Shown here: positions 51,943-63,418 of the stretch, piece by piece | How the letters are laid out: the number at the start of each line of letters is the position of its first letter | Position numbering within the stretch: the stretch's first letter is position 1 | Source of the DNA: Mycoplasmoidaceae bacterium | GTDB taxonomy: Bacteria; Bacillota_I; Bacilli_A; Mycoplasmatales; Mycoplasmoidaceae | Direction of reading: 5' to 3' | Length of the DNA stretch: 64,000 bases | NCBI GenBank assembly: GCA_024407855.1 | Contig: JAKSVQ010000001.1 | Coordinates: 62,001-126,000 of the forward strand | Translations under genes and position numbers: made by a program | Notes under the pieces: model-generated | Seen by the model: only the letters and a program-made list of their open reading frames with translations | Databases searched by the model: none | What the model was told of the DNA's origin: nothing

Positions 51943-54900
51943 ATGAAGGCAAAATCTAAATTATTTTTATTACCTATAGGTGCCACAGTCATAGCTGGTG
52001 GTGCGGCGTGCACTGCTATATCTTGTGCACCAAAAGAAGAAACTAAATTTGAAGTTAAATGACTTGCGACAGATGCAAAGCAAACAACAGTATCGAATGT
52101 TAACGCAATCTTAGGAAAAGAATTTAAGACTCAAATTAGTATTAAAGATACATCCGAACTTAAGATTGACATAATTTTAAATTACAATACACCTGAAAAA
52201 CAAGAATGACTTAGTGAGGGTGTTGACTTTGCCTGAGAACCAACACCAGATGTTTCAGGATCGTATGATTTAACAATTTGGGCTCATGCTGTTAAAACAA
52301 CAGATATAACTTTGCTATTAACTATTGATACAGAACTTGTAGTCGACACAGAATGTCAAGAATCTGATTTTGATGACGAAATAATGCTTACTAATCCATT
52401 GGCTCGTCAAGAGAGTGATTTTGAAACTGATATTGTTGTCACAACGCCATGACGAATATTAAACTTAACACCAGCATTATATGTTAATGGTAGAAAAATT
52501 GATCCAGTGACAGATGGCACAACTAATTGGGAATGAACTAAGGATACTGAAACAAAATCGCATTTAAAAGTGTATAGTCATGTCATAACAACCGCCACTA
52601 AAAGTATGAAGGTTGGAGCAATATTAGAAGATAAAGCTAACCAATTAACAATCTCTGGTGGTTCTCCTTCATTGAGCGGATATACTGATTTTAAGGGCTC
52701 AGACAACAAAAACTGAATACCAACTTTTAGAGAAAAACAAATTAAATCAACAGATGTTGAATGATCAATAAAAAAGAAAACAAATGATGGAGATATTGAA
52801 ATTTCTATTGATAAAAATGGTTTAGTTTCATGAGATGCAACACAAGTTCATGGTCAACTTAGTGTTCAATTTGATGTTGAAGCTAAATATACATTACCAG
52901 GGACAACACATATCTTCACTGCTGCACCCCAAACAGTTGAATTAAATTTGAATACAACGTCATTTGAATTTACAACTAAAGATAAGACCGAGCTTGAAGG
53001 AACAGAAGGTATAAATAAATCTGACGTTCTTACAACGACAACAAAAATAAATGAAAGTGATCCATCTACATGAGGTTTAAATGTAGAATATTCACTTAAA
53101 GAAACGGGTAGTACAACTGCTGATGATTTAAAGCATTTTGAATTTAACAACCAAAAATTAAGCTGAAAGAGTTCAATTGTTGAAAAAACTTACACTTTTA
53201 AAATTGTTGCAAAATGTGAAAACAAACCTGCTTCTCAAACATATAAAGCAGAAATATCAGTCACTGTAGCAATTAAACCAGCAAAAATAACTATTTCAGG
53301 CGGTACTACAAAACTTGACGGTGGCAAAGAAGGTAGCAGTGGAAAAGATAATAATCCTTGACAAATTAAATTTAATGATAAAAGTGTAGACGATACTATC
53401 GGTTGATCTATAACTTCATGTACTCCGTTACCAAAACCTGATGGTTTGGATATTGATGATGATGATGGTTGTGTTTATTGAGACGAAACAATACCAAATA
53501 CTACTACGAAATTTAAAGTTAAAGGAGCATGATATTCTAGTATTACTGGTAAAGATTATTCTATCGAATCAGATGAGATAACTTTAACATTCACCGCAAG
53601 AGAATTTACTGTTTCTGGTAATCAATATCTTACAGGAATTGAAGGGCAAGACGGAACAGGTGGAAACTTTACTGCAAGACTTGATGGTGAGGATGTTACT
53701 AGTGAAGCAACATGATCAATAGCTTGATTTGGCCATGAAGAAGAAACACCTTCATGGATTTCGATTGATAAAGGTGTTATTTCTTGAGATGGTTGTGTAA
53801 CTTTTGAAGACCAGTCTAAGTACATATTTGTTGTTAAAGCAACATTAGAAAAACCATGAAAAACATATGTTTGAGATTCTTCATCAGCCGAAGGATGCGG
53901 CCCAATTACTTTTAATTTAACAAAGGCAACTCTAACATGTGAGGGTGGATCAACTGAAATAGTCGACACATATGAAGGTCAAGAATATAGAGATAATAAA
54001 CAATGAATTTGTAAATTGAATGGGGAAGATCAAGTTCAACCAAGTGAATACATAATTGAAAGTGAATATCCACTTTATACATCATTTGTAAGAATATCTG
54101 AAGATGGACATCTTTACTGAGATGTAAATACATCTTTTGGAACTGGATCATCGCAAGACATAACAATTAAAGCAAAATACCATGATGATAGATTACAAAA
54201 GGATATTGTTAGTGACTCAACTAATATTCATATCGATATTCAATATTATGAAAAATTAATTAAGCTTAACGACAAAGTTGAAGACATTATCTTCAACACA
54301 ATTGAAGGTGATGGTGGAGAGTCAGACGGATGCTTTAAGCTATTTGTTGGCGGTCAGGAAACAACAGTAAATTCATGAGAAGTTAAAGAAGTTGAACCTA
54401 AAAGCATGGAAGGCAAAATAACAATAGAAAACCAAAAAGGTGAAAATTTTGGTAAATTATCTTGAAGCAATAACATTCCAGTATTGCAACAACATGACCA
54501 ACATATTGCATTTAGAATTTATGCCTACTATAACTTACCATGAATGGAAGGCGAACAAAATGTTCAATCAAAAATTGTTCAACTTTATATCAATCCCCTA
54601 ATATTTAACTTAGAAGCTTCATCAGAACAATATACCTTTAATGCAAATGAAGGCTTTGCTGGAAATACAAAGGATAAGTTGATCTTTAATACTACATTTG
54701 GAGTTGAAGGCCAACAAGTTGATGTTACTGATAAAACAACATTTACTATTGTAGATGGTGGTGATACTCCTGCTGAAGTTTTAAGCAAAATACATTTCAA
54801 TAAAGAAACTGGTGCAATCGAATGAGACGATAGTATTAAACATGGAACATACAAAATTAAATTACAAGCAGAAATTGAAAAAGAAGGTTTAGAACATGAA

Positions 54901-57012
54901 TTTAAGAAAACCTCAGAAACCATTACTTTAAACCTAAGAGAAAATCACATAGGTTTTAAATATGCTGAAGGCGGAAATAAAGATTCATGTAATGAATTTA
55001 CAGCCCATGACTGAAAAAACAATTTCCAAATATGTTGAACTGGAGAAGACGCTCCAACAACAACCTTTGAAAGTAATATCACATTTAGTGGCACTACCCC
55101 TGCAGGTATCCAATTTAAGCGTGAAGGTGATGACACAGTTCGTCCATATATTGGAACAAACGTTCATTCTGATAAGTACGAATTTACAATGAAGGCATCA
55201 TATACATTGCCATCAATAGGTACAACATATGAGGCTGAAATTGATATGGAATTGGAAGTTTTTAAAAAGAACATTACAATTAGTGGTGGAAGTGAAGCAT
55301 TAACCGGTAATGAATGAGACGGTGGTGAGGATGACACACCATGAGTTGTTAAATTCAAAAAAGTTGGTGATGAAGATGTTGTCGTTACTGATGACTGTAC
55401 ATTTGAATTGGTTAAAAAGTCAGATAACATCCCGAATGGCGCTATATATTATGACAATGGCGACCATAAGACAAAGTGAAAAAACACAATGCAAGCAGGA
55501 GAATATAAGTTTGCATTCAAGGTTAAATATACATATAGCGGTCAAGATTATGAACTTGAAACTCATGTTGTTACATTAACACTTAATAAAATTGACTTCA
55601 CTATGAGTGAAGGTGTTAACAAAATTGAAACAACAGAATGAACTGAAGGCTCTGCTAGTAAGGCGTTCAAGGTTGTTTTGGGTGGAGCAGTACAACAAGA
55701 CGTAACAGATAACGCAACATGATCAATTGTTGCTGATGAAAGTATTAAAAACAAATTATCAGTTAATAAGGGACTTGTATCGTGAAATGGTGAAGTGTCT
55801 AGCGACTTAAATAATAAACAATTCCAAGTTAAGGCAGAATATGAAAAGACAAGCACAAACACTAAATATAGTGCAACTTCCCCTATGATTACAATTAGTG
55901 TAAATAATGCCACATTTAGTATTACTGGTGGACAAGTTGACATGATTGGTAAGGAAGAGGAGCCTGGACAAGCAAGTAGTGCTTGAACTGGCAAATTAAA
56001 TCCTGGTGCAATTGTTGAAGGTGATGAGTTATCTTATGAAATTGTTGACTGCACTCCACTACCTGAAGGCGCAGAAATTACTGTTTCTGAAGATGGTCTA
56101 GTTAAATGAAATGAAAAAATGAAATTAACTCAACAAGGACACCCAATTACATTCAAAGTTAAAGCTACTTTGAAAAAACAAGGTAGAACGAACCCATATA
56201 CATATACAACTGACACTCTTTCATTAACAATTAATAAATCATCTCGTCAATTATTTGACGAAATGGAGTGATCAGAATTGATTTCTACTCTTCATGGTGG
56301 TGGCGGTCTTGCTACATTAAAACAAAAATTAACAATGACTGAAGACCAATCAACAGTCGGATTTACTAAGAAGGTAACACTAACTATGGGTGCAGACGAT
56401 GTAGTTGAACACACAGTTAGGGTTGTTGCTGAAAACCACGATGAAAAGTCAGATGAAACCGGAGCAGCCGCACTAACATTTGAATTTGTTAATGTTATTA
56501 CACACGCTGACGGAAGCGCAGAAACATATTGAATGTTCCCACAACCAGTCTCAGAAGAAAATGGTTTCATGGACACATGAGCTACATCAAGTTTAAGAAG
56601 TTATTTGAAAAACGTTTTCATGACATATTTGCCTGAGACAATTTCTAATGGTATTGTATCAGTTAAAAAAGAATATGCTGAATATGAAGGTGGAGAATAC
56701 GCAGGTAATGTTGATGATAAAATATGGATTATGTCAGCTACAGAAGCGGGAGTTGCAGGCTCTTCTGAAGGTGCATTCATGAAAGAAGGAACTGTATATG
56801 ATTACTATAGCAGCGGCGATGCAGGGCTTCGTATTAAGTCAACAATTGATGGCAATCCAATTAATATATGAACAAGATCAGCAGAGTTAGGAGAATGAAG
56901 AACTAAGAGAAATTGATTTGGTATTGGAACGAGCGGTGATATATTTGATCTATACGCAATAAGCGAGGAAAAATTAATTGTATTGGCATTTGCTCCTTGC
57001 TTCTGTATCTAA
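51943..57012 (+). CDS. Large surface lipoprotein with Ig-like modules and DUF6273-like C-terminus
   Basis: The 1689-aa protein has a signal ending in AISC (Cys 28). Residues about 220-1430 form about 11 modules of roughly 105 residues, each built like FxISGG…G…W…V…ATWSI…I…G.VSWD…FKVKA.Y…ITLTI, an Ig-like/BIG pattern with Trp at fixed places. The end (about 1520-1689) matches DUF6273: WATSSLRSYLKNVF, a DKIWIMSATEAG block, WTRSAELGE, and terminal FAPCFCI. It should reach far from the cell and bind a host or matrix target. More than 40 TGA codons encode Trp. Transcribed alone, with AAGAGG before the ATG. Confidence 0.87.
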
Positions 57013-57017
57013 TAAGA

Positions 57018-57046
57018 TAAAGACTACATAGTAGTCTTTATTTTTT
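57018..57046 (+). terminator. Terminator of the large lipoprotein gene
   Basis: TAAAGACTAC/GTAGTCTTTA with ATA loop and T-run. Confidence 0.8.
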
Positions 57047-57103
57047 ATTAATCTATAATAATCTATATAATTAATATATTAATCAACGAAAGGTGGTGAA
57101 TTT

Positions 57104-57271
57104 ATGCAAAAAGTAATCGTAAAAGATGGCGATTTAAATGACGCTATGAAGAAATTCAGCAGAATTTCTGCTGAAACTCGTAGAGCTGCACAAGCTCACA
57201 CCTACTACTTAAGACCAGGTCTTAAGAAAGCTGAAAAATCTAAACAAGCACAAAGAAGAAAATTTAAATAA
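57104..57271 (+). CDS. rpsU: Ribosomal protein bS21
   Basis: The 55-aa basic protein matches S21: VIVKDGDLNDAMKKFSRI, then AHTYYLRPGLKKAEKSKQAQRRKFK. It has a strong ribosome site (AAAGGTGGTG), consistent with high expression. First gene of rpsU-plsC-folA-scpA-scpB. Confidence 0.92.
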   Translation: MQKVIVKDGDLNDAMKKFSRISAETRRAAQAHTYYLRPGLKKAEKSKQAQRRKFK

Positions 57272-57282
57272 TTAGGAGAAAC

Positions 57283-58053
57283 ATGATTAAGAAAATATTC
57301 AAATCAATTGGATATGGATTGTCAGTGCCATTTGTTGGCTTAGCCCTAATATTTAGTGCCTTATTAGCAAAAAGAAAAGCGAGAAAGTATAAAAAAGATC
57401 CTAATAGTGTTTTTCTTGCTGATCGATTAAAACACGTTTACAAAATATTCAACAAGTTCTTATATATCAAACGAGTTGAGGTAGTGGCAGAAGGATTTGA
57501 TTCCTTGCCAACAAAGCAAATGCTATTCATTGCTAACCATAAGAGTATTCTAGACCCAATGGTTGTTTTTAAGGTTTTATATGAAAGTGGCAAGATGGGA
57601 CAAATCTCATTTATATCTAAATGAGAACTAGGACAAAAATGACACACACGATGCGTTATTGAATTAATGGATGGTATTTTCATTAAACGTGATGATGGAA
57701 GAAGTATTCTTAATTGTTATTTAAAGCAAATGGAAAATGTTAAGAAAGGTTTTTCAATCTTAGTTTTCCCTGAAGGAACTAGAGTTTATGGTGATGAATT
57801 TAAAGAATTCCAACCAACAACACTAAAAGTTGCTTTTGAAAACTATATAGCAATTGCACCAATGTCAATATATGGCGCTGATAAGAAAAGAAAAGCTGGT
57901 AACACAAAGAAAGTTTATATAACAGCATTAAAACCTGTTCAACCAAACAACTTCATTACAACTAGACCAGAACCATTAATGGGCTCTTTACAAGCAAACA
58001 TTGTTGAAAAATATAATGAGCTTAAAGTAAAAGCACAAGAAAAGAGTAAATAA
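57283..58053 (+). CDS. plsC: 1-acyl-sn-glycerol-3-phosphate acyltransferase
   Basis: The 256-aa protein has one N-terminal helix (about 9-30), NHKSILDP (HX4D), and the canonical FPEGTR, so it is the housekeeping PlsC that makes phosphatidate. It differs from the two acyltransferases at 34639-35966 in having both the membrane anchor and the standard motif. Two TGA codons encode Trp. The stop overlaps the start of folA by 1 base. Confidence 0.92.
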
Positions 58054-58553
58054 TGATTTATCTAATAACAATGCATGATTCTAAAAAGCGTTTAGCTAAT
58101 TTGGATCACCCAGGACAATTAAAAGCAAAAGCTTGAAAAGCTATTGCCAAATTAACAAATCATAAAACTACTCTTTACCCATTAGAAACTTTTACCGCTT
58201 TTAATGATCGTCCATTACCTAATAGAGTAAATATTGTCTTTACGAGAAATATTCGTAAAGCTAAGAAGATGCCTAATGCATTAATAACTCATGATAAGAA
58301 AGATTTAGTTTCAACATTTGGCGGTAAAAATGAAGACTTATACATTATTGGCTCAACAAGATATATTATTGAACTATTTGCCAAAGATGTAGATTACATT
58401 ATTGACTTTACAACAGAAGAAATGGGATTTACTGTTCAAAGTATCTTTGATTCTATTAACTTTGCTGACTATGATTTATTAAAGAAACAAGATTGTGATG
58501 GATATGTTACAAGATACTTTGTTCGAGCTAAACAAAACTTTATAGGATACTAG
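58053..58553 (+). CDS. folA: Dihydrofolate reductase-like protein
   Basis: The 166-aa protein has the DHFR middle RPLPNRVNIVFTRN and DLYIIGSTRYIIELF, and the right length. The N-terminal third is aberrant: the usual LPW and the catalytic acid in the first helix are not recognisable (QLKAKAWKAIAKLTNHKTTLY). It is either a diverged active enzyme or one with a changed role. Its ATG uses the last base of plsC, and scpA starts 1 base after its stop. Confidence 0.75.
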
Positions 58554-58554
58554 A

Positions 58555-59325
58555 ATGCAAGAATTGAATTTAAAATTGTCAGATTTTGATGGCCCGCTTG
58601 ATTTGCTTCTAACTTTAGTTAGAGAAAACAAGATGGATATTGAAAACATCAATATTTTGACTATTGCTGATCAATACTTAAAGTTTGTTTATGGGCAAAA
58701 GAATCTAGAAATAAATGAAGCTAGTGAATATTTATTAATTGCTAGCACACTCGTTTGAATTAAATCTAAGACAATCTTAAGTCAAACTGTTAAGTTATCA
58801 GAAGAAGAACAAAGTCAAATTGATGCTGAAAGACAAAAACTAATTAATCAAATTGTTTTGTACAAAAAGTATCGTGATTTAGTCCCTAAACTAAATAATT
58901 TCTATGATAAACGAGGAATGATGTTTTCAAAGAAACAAGATGATGTTGAAAAGTTATTAAATAAGAAGATTAATAAAGAAGTCTTTGTTATTCCAAACAA
59001 AATTAACTTTGGTGCTTTGCAAAAAGCAATGCAAGCAGCATATGATAAGTGAAAACTTAACATGTTCAATAATCGAAAGATTATTGTTCAAGAAGTTTCT
59101 GCTGAGCAGGTTGAAAAGGAAATTCAAGAGATATTTGAAAAATACCCAGATGTTACAAAATACTCATTATCTGATTTCTTTCAGTTAATTGATGAAAAGT
59201 ATTTGTCAGACCAATATCTAGTAACATGCTTTGTGTGTTTACTAGACTTGGCAAAGAATGGTCAAATAGTTTTGCATCAAAAGGAATTTGATGACGACAT
59301 ATATTTTGATGTTATAAGGAGATAA
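58555..59325 (+). CDS. scpA: Segregation and condensation protein A
   Basis: The 256-aa kleisin of the SMC complex has the N-terminal motif FDGPLDLLLTLVRENKMDIENI (about 11-32), the SEYLLIASTLVWIKSK helix and the C-terminal winged helix. Two TGA codons encode Trp. It lies 3 bases before scpB, the usual pairing. Confidence 0.94.
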
Positions 59326-59328
59326 GCT

Positions 59329-59886
59329 ATGAATAAAAAATCTGTTATTGAATCAATACTATATACAGTTGGCTCTGAAGGAGTTGAATTATCTGCATTA
59401 AAGAAAGTATTAGATATTCCAACTAATGAAATTAAATCTTTGTTAAAAGAAATGGCAAAGGAATATGCGGATAATGAAAATATTGGTTTATGTATAAAAG
59501 CTTTTGGTGAAAAATACTATTTATTAACAAAAGAAGCTAACCATGAGTTCTTAGCAAAACTAGTTGACATCAAAACTAAAAATCCACTTACTCCTGCATT
59601 ATTAGAAACATTAGCTATTATTGCATATAACCAACCTTGTACTAGACAAAAGATTGAAGAAATAAGAAATATTGATCCAACATTTGCTGTCGATCGTTTG
59701 ATTGAATTAGGTTTAATTGAAAATACTGGTCGAGCAGATACACCAGGGAACCCATTCTTATATGAGGTGACACAAAAGTTCTTTGAACTTTTTGGTATTA
59801 AATCTTTAAAAGAATTGCCACCAATTGAAGAAGTTGACTTTAATGTTAGTGATGATGATCTTAACTTCTTCGATAGTTCAAGATAA
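59329..59886 (+). CDS. scpB: Segregation and condensation protein B
   Basis: The 185-aa protein has two winged-helix domains; the signature LETLAIIAYNQPCTRQKIEEIRN and GLIENTGRADTPGNPFLYEVTQKFFELFGIKSL are clear. It works with ScpA and SMC in chromosome compaction. It closes the rpsU operon at a bidirectional terminator. Confidence 0.95.
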   Translation: MNKKSVIESILYTVGSEGVELSALKKVLDIPTNEIKSLLKEMAKEYADNENIGLCIKAFGEKYYLLTKEANHEFLAKLVDIKTKNPLTPALLETLAIIAYNQPCTRQKIEEIRNIDPTFAVDRLIELGLIENTGRADTPGNPFLYEVTQKFFELFGIKSLKELPPIEEVDFNVSDDDLNFFDSSR

Positions 59887-59909
59887 AAAAGAGGTTACCC
59901 TCTTTTTTT
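59885..59909. terminator. Bidirectional terminator
   Basis: AAAAAGAGG/CCTCTTTTT around TTAC; overlaps both convergent stop codons. Confidence 0.8.
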
Positions 59910-60497
59910 GTTAGCTTTCTTGATCATTTGTTTAGCAACTTTGGTTGCCGCGCGTCTAATTGTTCTTTTTAATTGTTTTGAGACTCGGTGAGTACGAATA
60001 ACACTTATGTATAGTTCAAGACGTTCACGGGTATTTAGATGTCGATAAGCTTTTCTTAAAGCTTTACGCATTGGTCGAGACAATGATTTTTTGACCATAT
60101 AGAAACTATGTTGTAAAGAACATCATTGTCTTTCAGTTAAGTCAATCTTTTTGGCAATAATAATGTTTCTTATCTTAATACCGTAAATAATAAATAGACA
60201 TATTAGGTTCACACCTTCGGATACAACAAGACCCACAGCCTCTTCAATTGGAATGTTTTCCCAAGTTAAGAAGATTGCATAGCAAATCCATCCAGCTGAA
60301 CATAAGAACCAAACAATCCACTTAAATCACTTATTTTCACGTGTATCTTTCGTTCTTATGACAAAGACCATATCGGGCACAAGTAAGAAGATTTGACTGA
60401 CCACAGCAACCCACATTGCTACTTGAATTGCTATATAAGCTCATGTCGGTGCTGAATTATTACTTACTATAGTAAGTAAACTAAAATTTTCACTCAT
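59895..60497 (-). CDS. SemiSWEET/PQ-loop-like membrane protein with basic tail
   Basis: The 200-aa protein has three helices (about 19-42, 58-80, 88-107) separated by IRTKDTRENKWFKW, the order of a SemiSWEET half-transporter, with PD where PQ is usual. The last 85 residues are very basic (Arg/Lys about 40%) and could touch RNA or lipid heads. The tail alone looks like a ribosomal protein, but the reading frame is continuous through a TGA Trp (…LTERQWCSLQHSFYMVKKSLS). The transport substrate is unknown. Confidence 0.6.
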
Positions 60498-60565
60498 ATT
60501 TACCATTCTCCCTATATCTATAATATATAATAATATGTATAAAAAGTAGAAACGGAGCAATAAAA

Positions 60566-60889
60566 ATGAAAAACAATTTAACCTACTCTTTAGACCAAAT
60601 CAAGAAATTCAATGATGCTGAATGACAAGAATTCAGAAAAATGCGTTGAGGTCAAAAACAAGAAACCTACAACGATAAGGAAAACATTCCTGACTGATTC
60701 TGACCAGCTCAAAAAGAAAAAGACAATGAAATCAGAAGAAAAGCTTGAGCTAAGAAATGTAATGCTTATGCACAATCAACAACTCCTGCTGACTGATTTA
60801 TGCCTAGCAAGAAAGAATACGTTGAATTCCTTGAAAAAGTAGAAATTCGTAAAGCTAAGATTCTTGAAAAGAAAGCCGCTAAGAAATAA
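60566..60889 (+). CDS. Small Trp-rich, highly charged protein
   Basis: The 107-aa protein is not recognised. It contains eight Trp, nearly all from TGA, and about 40% charged residues. Two similar segments, IPDWFWPAQKEKDNE and PADWFMPSKKEYVEF, suggest an internal duplication. It has no membrane helix. A TATAAT-rich region and ACGGAG precede the ATG. It has its own terminator and is divergent from the SemiSWEET-like gene. Confidence 0.7.
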
Positions 60890-60909
60890 TACTATTTAAT
60901 TATTTTAAT

Positions 60910-60949
60910 TAAATACATTTTAGATTGCAAAATCTAAGATGTATTTTTA
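60910..60949 (+). terminator. Long terminator hairpin
   Basis: AAATACAT/ATGTATTT and TTAGATT/AATCTAA form one interrupted stem of about 15 pairs followed by TTTTTATTTT. Confidence 0.75.
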
Positions 60950-60960
60950 TTTTAGATATA

Positions 60961-60985
60961 AAAAACTAGGCAAAGCCTAGTTTAT
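60961..60985 (-). terminator. Terminator of the lipoprotein pair
   Basis: AAACTAGGC/GCCTAGTTT with AAA loop; the A-run at left gives the U-run on the minus strand. It overlaps the stop at 60977-60979. Confidence 0.7.
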
Positions 60986-62323
60986 TGAATTGGATGTGTC
61001 ATTTACATGGACAATCATTGTGCTATAATGCAGTCTTACAAATGTTTCTATTGGTGTTTCCACTCCAAATAATTTAATTTCAACTTTAAATTGAGAAACA
61101 GGAACAACAAATGAATGGTTTGTACCACTTTCAGATTCATCATATCCTATCGGTACATTGCCAAGTTTTAAAGTACCTTCTTGTGTTTTTAATGCAAAAC
61201 CTGTACCATCCCGTTTTAATTCTACTGAATATCGGCTCTTAGCGCTATCTCAAGTTCCTAGGTATATTTTATGATCACCATCAATTTCACTAAAAATTAT
61301 TTCACTATCAGAGACAATTTCAAATTTTTCAAAAGATTGTAGAGTGTCTTTAGATTTGATAAGTTTAAATCCAAGAATTTCAACTATAGTTTCGTTTGGA
61401 TCAATAGAACAATGGAGTTGTTCAGATAATCCGATGTCTGGACAACTATCAACATTTGATAAGTAATATGATTTATGACGTAATAACAATCCAACATTAG
61501 AGCCTATATAGTCAATAATAGGTTCATCAGTGGTTGGAATCACAGAAGCTTCATAGAAGACACGTAATTTAGTAGAATTATCAACAATTCCACTGTAGTA
61601 ATGACAGTTGTTAATAATGATTGGTTCAATTGGGTCTTCAAAAGAAATAACTCTTTTTGATAACAATTTACAGTCATAATTTATAGACCATGGATTTTCA
61701 TTTCGTGAATATGGTCAAATAGATTCAGCACCCAACGTTTCATCTAGTAAACCAATGTGTCAACCACCAGCATCATCATTCATGTCTTCATATGCAAAGA
61801 AAATTACATTGTTATATTTAATGTTAAGATCACATGTTTGTGTTTCTTTATCAGATAGATTATCTTGAGTGAATACAACATGCACTTTTTGAGTAAATGA
61901 TATTGTGTTATAAGATATTGGTTCAAAACCTCATTCCCAAACAGTTGTCTTTCCAAAAGTAGGTTTTGAAAAACCAAATGAACATTCTTGCATGTCATAA
62001 ATAGCAGCATCTTTAATAAAAGGGACCACATTTAATCTCGCAGCTGCAAGCATATCATCTTGAAATAATGTTGGATTTTCATTTACAGCAGTAATGTAGT
62101 TTTCAATTGCTTCGGCTTGAGTTCATGTGTGACCTTCTGGATATGGAAGACTAGGATCTGGTTCATATACATAGCCACTTTGACCCTTTTCATCAGTTTT
62201 ATAAATGTCAACCATGTTGATTGGTTCAACTCAATTAGTATCACATGATGCTAGGATAGTTGTTGGAACAACTAGCGTTGCAGGCAACGCGATAGGGAAT
62301 AATACTTTAGTTAATTTTTTCAT
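60977..62323 (-). CDS. Hypothetical lipoprotein
   Basis: The 448-aa protein has a signal MKKLTKVLFPIALPATLVV… ending in LASC (Cys 27). The mature part is acidic, rich in Asp, Glu, Ser and Tyr, and contains no recognised domain; repeated short beta-type stretches suggest a surface beta fold. A strong run of G (GGGGGGTATCAT) serves as ribosome site. It follows another lipoprotein gene by 11 bases and is cotranscribed with it. Confidence 0.82.
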
Positions 62324-62334
62324 ATGATACCCCC

Positions 62335-63297
62335 CTATTTCATCGTTACTTCTTGTAAATAATAAGAAGTTAAGAAAAGTGATGTTAATGTTTTATATAA
62401 ACCTAAGTCACCAATAATTCAATTTTGGTTTCCAGGAGAATTGTCAGCATCTCTATTTAATATTCAATCATCCGCAATTTTTTGAGACACACCAGTTTCG
62501 TAGAAAATCTCACCGCTTAATGTTGAGACAATATTGGTTTTAATTGATCAGTAACCGATATCATCTACTGGTGGTAAAGCGCCATCAAAATATGATGGAC
62601 ACATTCATAATGCAAAAGGTTCAAATGATATAACTTTTACACCAAATCCTAATGGTCTGTTGAATGCAATTTTGTCTGTAATAATAAATGGCACATCATA
62701 AAACACAATGGTTCCATTGCACAAGCCATTAGCATATCCTGTAAGGATGTCGTCTCCAACTAGGAATTGAAAAGTAACATCATTAATTCTTGAATTAAAA
62801 TTTAATGTGAATGAAAGACGAGGGATGTCTCATGTCAATCCACCATCAAGTCAATCAACAGTTTGGATACGCATTTGTAAATCAGAAATAACAAAGTTAT
62901 TGTAATCATAATAATCTGTTGGTATTCCCATAACATCACGCACCTCTATTGGGTTACGAGCATTAGATTCTGCATTTGGTGGATTAATAGGCTCAAGAAG
63001 CTTAACTCAAAATAAATATTGTTCGAAAGCGTCTCCAACTGCTGCTTCACTTCACATAAAATCTTGAACAAATGTTGTTAAATCTTTTTTTAATTGCTTA
63101 ACATAATCGTGGTGAATAGTGTATCTATCAAAACTACCATGAGCATGTTTTTCAATAGTTGGGTAAAAAGGCTTACAAACATTGAATGATCGACCAATGT
63201 AAGGATTTGTGTTACAACTAGTTAAACTTATGGGTGCAACTGATGCACTCATAACTGCTAAACTAGCTAAAGGGATTAATTTAGTTTTTAACTTCAT
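62335..63297 (-). CDS. Hypothetical lipoprotein
   Basis: The 320-aa protein has the signal MKLKTKLIPLASLAVMSAS… with LTSC (Cys 28), close to that of the lipoprotein at 38056-38952. The mature part has aromatic-rich segments (FNSRINDVTFQFLVGDDILTG) and PxxxDIGYWSIK; similar phrases are not obvious in the other lipoproteins. TATAAT (63324-63319) and AAAGAGTGAT give a normal leader. First gene of a two-lipoprotein unit. Confidence 0.82.
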
Positions 63298-63362
63298 AAA
63301 ATCACTCTTTCTATGTCTATTATATAACTAATTCATTTTTTAATATATTAATATATATGAAC

Positions 63363-63388
63363 AAAAAACCAGGTACTACCTGGTTTTA
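63363..63388. terminator. Terminator hairpin
   Basis: AAACCAGGTA/TACCTGGTTT, with A-run left and T-run right. It lies downstream of the partial minus-strand gene. Confidence 0.7.
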
Positions 63389-63418
63389 TTTGTTTTTTAA
63401 ATTACTTATCAGTTATTA

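Noticed and set aside
52000..56900. Minus-strand ORFs within the large lipoprotein gene
   Set aside because: They have Ser/Val-rich composition typical of antisense frames and no start signals.
59895..60098. Stand-alone ribosomal-protein-like ORF (S20-like)
   Set aside because: The frame continues upstream through a TGA Trp to a membrane domain, and the sequence lacks the S20 signature.
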